A stretch of DNA of 64,000 bases. It comes from Myotis daubentonii. Lineage: Eukaryota; Chordata; Mammalia; Chiroptera; Vespertilionidae. Made by a program: the position numbers and the translations under genes. Every line of letters starts with the position of its first letter. Position 1 is the first letter of the stretch. Location of the stretch: the NCBI RefSeq assembly GCF_963259705.1, contig NC_081851.1, positions 16,094,145 to 16,158,144 on the forward strand, written 5' to 3'. Below the pieces are notes generated by a model that did not search any database, was not told where the DNA came from, and saw only the letters and a list, made by a program, of their open reading frames with translations. Positions 56,691-64,000 of this stretch are shown piece by piece.

Positions 56691-59157
56691 GATCCTCACA
56701 GTCAGTCAGCCTGAAGGTCAACCATGAATAGGCCAATAGCATTGTGGACTCAACGACAACAGGAGGACCCACATAACACACACAAGGGAGATTCCGATAA
56801 CACCCAGCTCTGGAAAAAAGAAGACAGTGCCACTAGGTCTCACAGAACACCTACTACATAAGCCCACACTGCCAAGATTGGGTGTCTAATAGTGCAATAC
56901 ATAGAAATAAACACACAGAGACAGCCAAAATGGGTAGACAAAGAAACATGCCCCGAATTAAAGCACAGAAGACACCTTAAAAAAAAAAGTTAAATGAAGT
57001 AGAGGCAAGCAACAACAGACACAGCATTAAAGAAGAAAATGGTTATAAGGGTTCTAAAGGAACTTAAGAATGGATGAAACCAGTGTGAACTTAAATAAAG
57101 AGATGGTAAGCATGAAAATGAACATATAAGCCATAAAAAACAAGTTAGAAGTAAAGGATACAATGTCTGAAATGAAGAATACACTAAAAGAAATAGGCAA
57201 TTGGATGAAGCAGAAGATCAGATCAGTGATTTTGCAGACAGGGGAGCAGAAGACAATGAGAGCAGCAAAAAGAAAAAAAAAATTAAATGAGGACTGTTTA
57301 AGGGATCTTTGGGACAACATGAATCCTAAGAACATGAATTGCATCAAAGAAGTACAAGAAAGAGAAAATAAAGAGCAGCAGATGGAGACCCTATGGAAAT
57401 AAATAATGACAGAAACTTCCCTAACCTGGTGAAGGAAAAAGACAAGTCCAAGAAGCACAGAGAGTCCCAAACAAGATGAACTCAAAAAGGCTCACACCAA
57501 AACACACCATAATTAAAATGGCAAAGATTCAAAACAAAGAGAAAATCTTAAAAGCAGAAAGAGAAAGGTCCTTAGTTACGTACAAGGGAGCTCCCATAAG
57601 AGTGTCAACTAATTTCTCAACAGAAATATTGCAGGCCAGAGGGAATTGGCACGAAATATTCAAAGTGATGGAAAGCAAGGAACTGCAATTAAAACTACTC
57701 TGCCTAGCAAGGCTATCATTGAAAACTGACAGGGAAATAAAGAGCTTCCCAGACAACCAATAGCTAACGAAGCTCATTATCACCAAACCAGCATTTCAAG
57801 AATTGTTAAAGCATCAAGAAGAAGGGAAAAAAATAGGAACAGAGTTAAAAGAATAGAATGGCAAAATATACTTACCTATCAATAATCACTTTAAATGTAA
57901 ACGGCTCCCATGTTCCAATTAAAAAACATGGTAACTGAATGGGTAAGAAAACAAGACCTACCTCAGAATGGAATATACAAACTAAAAGTAAAGGGGAGGA
58001 AAAATATATTTCATGCAAATGAGAATGAAAAAAAAATACTGGGGTAGCAATACCTATATGTGACAAAACAGACTTAAAACAAAGACTGTCTTAAGAGACA
58101 AAGAAGGACCCTACATAATGATAAAGGGAGCAATCCAAGAAGAGGATATACCCCTTTAAACATTTATGTCCCCGACATAGGAGCACCTAAATATATAAAG
58201 AAAATCTTGATGGATGTAAAGGGAGAGATTGACAGCAATACGGGCATAGTAGGGGATCATAATACCCCACTGACATCAATGGATATGTACATGCCAGACA
58301 GAAAATCTAAAAGGAAATAGCGACCTGAAATGACATACTAGATCAGGTAGATTTAATTGGTATCTGCAGAGCATTTCACTGCAAAGCAGCAGAATATACA
58401 TTCTTTTCAAATGCACATGGAATATTTTCTAGGATAGACCACATGTTAGAACACAAAAGATGTCTCAATAAATTTAAGAAGATTGAAATTATATCATAAA
58501 TGTTCTCTAACCATAATGACATACTACTAGAAATCAATCAGAAGAAAAAAAACTGGTATACAAGTGATATATTATAGAATTGTACACACCTAAAACTTGT
58601 CATCCCAATAAATTCAACAAAGAAGAAAAAAACAATGAGAAGCAAAACAAACAAACAAACAATTCCGGAGATGGATAGTGGTGATCGTTCCACAACATCA
58701 ATGTACTTAATACAGCTGAATTGTATATTTAAATGTGGTTAAAATTGTATATCTTACATTCTATGCATTTTGCCATAATAAAAGTTATTATTTATAAGAT
58801 AAAAAAAGAAGAAAATGTAAAGTACACAAAGACATAAAGACTAAATAACATGTAACTGATGAATGGATTAAAAATTAGATCAAAAAAGAAATCAAAAGAT
58901 AACTTGAAACAAATGAAAATGGGAACCAAACGATCCAAAATCTATTGGACACAGCAAAAGTAGTTCTAAGGAGGAAATTTCAAAACATTACAGGCCTATC
59001 TCAAAAACAAGAAAAATCTCAGATAAATAATCTAACTTTACACTTAGAGGAACTAGAAAAGAGAAAAACAAACAGCTCAAAATGAGAACAAGGGAAATAA
59101 TTAAGAGGAGAGCAGAAATAAAAAAGAGTCTAAAAAAATACAAAAGATCAATGAAGC

Positions 59158-59440
59158 TAGAGTTGTTCACAGTGGTTAGTGCATCCACACACCAAATGGT
59201 TATGGGTTCAGTTCCTGGCTAAGGGCACGTACCTGGCTTGCAGGTTCAATCCCTGACCCTAGTTGGGCATGTGCAAGCAGGAACCAAATGAAGAGTCTCT
59301 CTCACAGGAGGGAGGAAACCAATTAATATATCTCTCTCTCTCTCTGTTCATCTCTTCTCCACTTCCTCCTCCTTTCTCTCCTCCCTTCCATTCACTCTAA
59401 AAAATTCAAATGGAAAACGATATCCTCTGGTGGTGATTAA
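59158..59440 (+). mobile_element. Ves SINE (old) in L1
   Basis: A diverged head 'agttgttcacagtggttagt', B-box-like 'gggttcagttcctggctaag', a CT-rich 3' part and a tail with 'tcctctggtggtgatt'. Confidence 0.72.
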
Positions 59441-60642
59441 CAGCAATGAAAAAAAAATCAAAAAACAAAAATACATGATTGACAAACTTTTATCCAGACT
59501 CATAAAAAAAAGTGAGTAACCCTGTTAATAAAATCAGAAATCAAAGAGGAAAAATAACAACTGACTCGACAGAAATACAATGATTGTAAGAAAACATTAC
59601 AAACAACTATATGCCAACACATTGGACAATCTGAACAAAATGGATGAATTCCTAGAAATATACAATCTTTCAAAACTCAATCAGGAAGAAGAAGATCTGA
59701 ATAGACCTATTACAACTCATGAAACCGAAGCAGTAATACAAAAACTCCCAACAAACAAAAGTGCTGGACCAGAAAGAATTACAGGTGAATTTTACCAAAC
59801 TTTCTCAAATTATTCCAAGAAATTCATTACTAGAGAAGACTCTCAAACTCATGTATAAGGTCCGCTTTATTGTCATTCCAAAACAGAATAAAGATATTAA
59901 AAACAAAGTTCAAAAAAAAAGTTCATGCCAATATCTTGATGAACATAGATGCTAAAATCATCAAAAATATTAGCAAACTGAATCCAGCAGTACGTTAAAA
60001 AACCCATACACTATGATCAAGTGGGCTTTATTCCAGAGATGCAAGATTGGTACAATATCTGCAGATCAATAAACATGACGCACCATATACACAAAATGAA
60101 GGATAAAAACCATCTGAACCTGTCAACAGGTGCAGAAAAAGCGTTTGATAAATCCAACACCCGTTTATGATAAAAGTTCTCAGCAGAGTAGGAATAGAGC
60201 GAACATACCTCAACATAACAAAAGCCAAATATAACAAACCCACAGCCAGCATCATTCTCGACCAGAAAAAATAAAAGCATTTCTCTTCTGATCAGAAACA
60301 ATATAGGGATGTCTGTTTTCACCACTCTTATTCAACATAGTACTGGAAGTCCTAGCCACAGCAATCAGACAAGAAGAAGAAATAAAAAACAACCCAAACA
60401 GAAAGGAGGAAGAAAAACTCATTATTTGTGGATGACATTTTACTGTATATAAAGAACCCTAAAGATTCCACAAAAAAACTACTAGAATTGATCAATGAAT
60501 TCAGTAAAGTAGGAGGATGCAAGGTAAATGTTGAGAAAGCAGTTGCAGTTCTATACACCAATAATAAACTATTTGTTTCAAGGGAAACTCAGAGGGCAAT
60601 CCCAGTTAAAATTGCCTCAAAAACAAAACAAAACAAACACCT

Positions 60643-60782
60643 AAGGCCCTGAGTGTGTGTCTCAATTGACTGGAGCATCATCCTGTATGCCTAATGGTCA
60701 CAGGATCAGTTCCTGGTCAGGGTACATACCTAGGCTGTGGGTTCCATCCCTTGTCAGGGTGTTTGGAAGGCAACCGATTGAC

Positions 60783-60823
<41 letters not shown>

Positions 60824-60857
60824 AAATAAAAGGATATTCTCAAGTGAGGATTTAAAA
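60643..60857 (+). mobile_element. Ves SINE in L1
   Basis: The head 'ggccctgagtgtgtgtctca' and B-box 'ggatcagttcctggtcaggg' lead to a (CT)n expansion at 60785-60819 and the 'tattctcaagtgaggattt' tail motif. Confidence 0.85.
60785..60819. repeat. (CT)n microsatellite
   Basis: About 17 CT dinucleotides inside a Ves SINE 3' part. Confidence 0.95.
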
Positions 60858-62516
60858 AAAGAAGAAGAGAGACATTGTCACTCCTATAAAAATGAAATAA
60901 AGCGAAACACCTAGGAATAACTGTAAGCCAGGACTCAAAAACCTATATTCAAAAAAAAAAAAAAAAGATCTGTACTCAGAAAATTATAAGACCCTGAATA
61001 AATAAATTGATGAAGATACAAATAAGCTGATGCACATAATGAGTTCATGGATAGAAAGAATTAACATCATTAAAATGTTCATCCTACCTAAAGGAATCTA
61101 CAGTCTCAATCCAATCCCTACCAAGATTCCAATGGCATATTTCACAGAACTATAACAAATATTCCAAAAATTGATATGGAACCACAAAAGATCCTGAATA
61201 GCCACAGCAATCTGGAAAAAGAAGAACAGACTTGGAGGAATCACGCTACATGATATCAAATTAACTACAGGCCATAATAATCAAAACAGCCTGGTACTGG
61301 GGTAACAATAGACATATAGACCAATGGAAAAGAATAGGAAGCCCCAAATAAACCAATGTCTTTTTGGTTAATATTTGACAAAGGACACAAGCACATACAA
61401 TGGAGTAAAGATAGTCTATTCAATAAATGATGGGGAAATTTGACAGATCTATGCAAAAAAAAAAAGGAAAGAAAAGAAAAGAGAAGAAAAGAAAGAAATT
61501 AGACCACCTTCTAACACCACACAAAATAATAAACTAAAAATGGATTAAATACTTAAATGTAAGATTTAAAACCATAAAAATCTTTGAAGAAAACATAAGC
61601 AGTAAGATCTTGAACGTTTCTTATAGCAATATATATTTTTTCTGATATATATCCTCAGGCAAAGGAAACAACAAAAAATAATAAACAAATGGGACTACAT
61701 CAAACTAATTTTTTTTTTACACAGCAAAGGAAACCATCAACAAAATGAAAAGACAACCCACTGAATGAGAAAACATGTTCACTAATGATATATCTGATAA
61801 AGGGTTAATATCTAAAATTTCTAAAGAACTTACAAAACTCACACAAAACAAACAATCTAATTTAAAAATGAGCAAAGGACGTGAGTTGACACTTCTCCAA
61901 GAGGGACACATAGGTGACCCACAGACATATAAAGAGATGCTCAGCATCGCTAATCATTACAGAAATGGAAAGGAAAACTGCAATGAGGTATCACCTTGTA
62001 CCTGTCAGAATGGCAATCATCAATAAATCAACCAGTGCTGGTGGGAAGTGGAGAAGAGGGAACCCTTGTGCACTGTTGGTGGGAATGCAGATTGGTGTAG
62101 CCACTTATGACCCTTCAGTTTCACTTCTGAGAATATATCTGAAGAAACCTGAAACACTGATTCAATAGGATATATGCCCATCAGTAGAGGAGTGGCTGAA
62201 AAAGCTGTGGTACATGAACACAATGGAATACTACTGAGCCGTAAAAAGGAAGGAAATGAAGGAAATCTTACTCTTTGCAACAGCATGGATGGACCTGGTG
62301 AGTATTATGCTATGTGAAGTGAAATTAGTCAGTTAGAGAAACACAAGTAACTTATGATTTCACTTATATGTGGAATCTAATGCACAAAAATAAAATAACA
62401 AAAAAATAGAAACAGACTCATAGATACAGACAACAGACTGACAGCTGTCAGAGAAGGGGGCTGGGAACTGGGTGAAAAGTAAAGGGATTATGCTAAGAAA
62501 AAAAAATCTCAGAGAG

Positions 62517-62737
62517 CCCTAACCGGTTTGGCTCAGAGGATAGAGCATCGGCCTGGGGACTGAAGAGTCCCATGTTTGATTTTGGTCAAGGGCATGTACC
62601 TTGGTTGCGGGCACATCCCAAGTCGGGGTGTGCAGGAGGCAGCTGATCGATGTTTCTCTCTCATCAATGTTTCTAACTCTCTTTCCCTCTCCCTTCCTCT
62701 CTGAAAAAAATCAATAAAATATATTAATAAAAAAAAT
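62517..62737 (+). mobile_element. Ves SINE, young, in L1
   Basis: Full length from GCCCTAACCGGTTTGGCTCA to 'caataaaatatattaataaa'. It is flanked by aaaaaatctcagaga and aaaaaaatctcataga, a target duplication with one change. It splits the 3' UTR of the old L1. Confidence 0.93.
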
Positions 62738-62954
62738 CTCATAGACACAGACAGCAGTATGGAGATTACCACAGGGAAAGGTGTTGGTAGAAGAGGGTAT
62801 AGAAAAGATAATGGTGATGGAAGGAGACATGACTTGGGGTGGTGAACACAGTACAATATACAGATGATGTATTATAGAATTGTGTACCTGGAAGCTATAT
62901 AATTTTATTAACCAATCTCACCCCAATAAATTCAATTTAAAAAAAAAAGGAAGG

Positions 62955-63300
62955 ACATTGTGATACATGCTGCAACCTGAAGACATGATGCTCAGTGAAA
63001 CAAGCCAGTCACAGAAAGACAAATACTGTGTGATCCCACTCACATGAGGCCTCTGGAGCTGTCAGTCATAGAGACAGAGGTAAGATGGGGGGGCACCAGG
63101 GGTGGGGGAGGAGGATGGGGGCATTATTTAATGGGGACAGAGTTTCAGTTGGAGAAGATGAGAGCAGTGATGGAGATGATGGTGGTGACAACCACACAAC
63201 ACTGTGAGCTCAACAGCACTGAATTGTGCACCAAAAATAGTTAAAATGGTAAATTTTATTGTGTATATTTTACTGTGATAAAAATATTCAAAAAATAAAC
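62955..63300 (+). mobile_element. L1 3' end (old mammalian type)
   Basis: 'gtgaaacaagccagtcacag' to 'gtgataaaaatattcaaaaa' follows the 3' end of old mammalian L1s: end of ORF2, the 'ggtggtgacaaccacacaac' block and 'ttaaaatggtaaattttatt'. An A/CAA-rich tail ends at about 63328. Confidence 0.75.
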
Positions 63301-63329
63301 AGCAACAACAACAACAACAACAAAAAAAC

Positions 63330-63954
63330 AGGCCAGGTCTTACACACAGAACCGTGGTGGGACGTGCTCAGGCTACCTGATCTCTTGCTCCCACGAGGCC
63401 GCTGGGCACACAGTGATGAGAAGAACTTGGGGTCCGAGGTCCCTTGAGCAACCTTGGACAAGCCTCGCTCCCTCCTGTTTACCTTACAGGCCTCTTAGGG
63501 AAGGAAAGGATGCCTTGTTGGGGGAGTCGCCACTGTGTGCGCAGGCGCAGAAAGGTGTCCCCACAGGCAAAGTGCTGCTTTCTCACACCTTTGAGGACAG
63601 CTGAGCAGCCCTGCCTGATGCACAGCCACCCGCAGCTGATGGATGGAACCCGCATGGCGACCCCGTCCACCAGCAGTGCCACAGAGACCTGCGCAGGGGC
63701 CCGCTGAGAAGTGCCAGACAGGACTCAAATGGTGACCCGTTTTTAATGTTCACATTAATAAATGTTTTAATCTGGAAAACATTGATTCCATGTAGTAATT
63801 GTGCTACTATTACTTTCCAAAGTAATAACTCCTAGGACTGTGCTGGTGATGCTATTACTTGGGGAATCACATTAGAATCAGATGGGATCGTTGTTCAAGG
63901 CTGTCAGTGTGTTTTTGTTAAACATGTGTTAAATTTGTTTGTTTTAAATATGAT
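63330..63954. other. No gene recognised
   Basis: Single-copy-looking DNA after the L1 tails. Short frames without support. Confidence 0.35.
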
Positions 63955-64000
63955 TTTCAATTGATTTTAGAGAGAGATGAAGGGAGAGGGAGAGAGAGAA
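63955..64000 (-). mobile_element. Ves SINE, cut by the window end
   Basis: 'ttcaattgattttagagaga' followed by GA-rich sequence is the tail side of a reverse Ves that continues outside the window. Confidence 0.8.

Larger units (their letters stand above)
56690..62950 (+). mobile_element. Ancient near-full-length L1, broken
   Basis: From 'agaaataaacacacagagac' the order is 5' leader, ORF1 remnants (NEDCLRDLWDNM near 57290), an ORF1-3' segment with 'gggaattggcacgaaatatt' (57476-57765), then ORF2 from the endonuclease region (about 58140) through reverse transcriptase pieces ([24 protein letters not shown] near 59760; HSQHSTG-like 60300) to EWLKKLWYMNTMEYY (about 62190). The 3' UTR ends at about 62950. 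It has dozens of stops and shifts. A separate L1 3'-end fragment lies at about 58560-58800 inside it. Three Ves SINEs interrupt it. It resembles old mammalian L1M/HAL1-type elements. Confidence 0.85.

Noticed and set aside
62517..62600. tRNA gene
   Set aside because: The A/B-box-like head belongs to a full-length Ves SINE with a tail and target duplication. The same applies to the other tRNA-like heads in the window.

Overview
The window is nuclear DNA of a mammal, almost certainly a vespertilionid (vesper) bat. The evidence is the repeat set. There are about twenty tRNA-derived Ves SINEs in both orientations, several HeliBat-type Helitrons (5' TC, 3' hairpin and CTAG, inserted between A and T), a Tc1-like DNA transposon and hAT elements with clear termini. 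Helitrons and recent DNA transposons at this density are known among mammals only from vesper bats. Gene content is low, there is no bacterial or organellar sequence, and most of the DNA is intron, repeat or satellite.

Region 1 (1-31.3 kb) holds the only host coding material I can support. Six minus-strand exons between 6.1 and 14.1 kb have matching splice phases and encode a continuous coiled coil. A seventh strong exon lies at 31.2 kb and a weaker one at 4.0 kb. I do not recognise this gene. In one of its introns, on the plus strand, sits an intronless, broken copy of the F-box gene FBXO31 (10.5-12.0 kb). Further upstream on the minus strand (19.9-21.7 kb) are two decayed exons of a NOM1 (MIF4G-domain nucleolar protein) copy that kept its exon structure, so it is a duplicated rather than a processed pseudogene. 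A young, 5'-truncated L1 (22.1-25.4 kb) with a second rearranged L1 behind it has inserted next to this relic.

Region 2 (27-38 kb) is a transposon graveyard: tandem Helitrons, one split by a 782-bp Tc1-like element and one by a 191-bp hAT element, two solo LTRs in the wider neighbourhood (17.8 and 29.4 kb), a 40-bp minisatellite (30.0-30.5 kb) and Ves SINEs, one nested in another.

Region 3 (38.3-47.1 kb) is an 8.7-kb purine-rich minisatellite built from a roughly 31-bp heterodimer. It is interrupted four times by the same 366-367-bp solo LTR. The left and right flanks show that one LTR inserted in register with a GGGGA target duplication, and that LTR plus satellite were then amplified together.

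Region 4 (48.2-55.4 kb) is a second, unrelated satellite. Its units carry a CTCCATGGAG palindrome, are present in both orientations, form higher-order units of about 770 bp, and are bounded by a large inverted repeat whose arms are unique-looking sequence. One arm was later split by an L1 3' end containing a strongly G-rich tract.

Region 5 (56.7-63.3 kb) is an old, nearly complete L1 broken by Ves SINEs, followed by further L1 3' ends. The long open frames in regions 3 and 4 are artefacts of composition, not genes. Repeat boundaries are by eye, usually within about 10-20 bp unless a target duplication is quoted.
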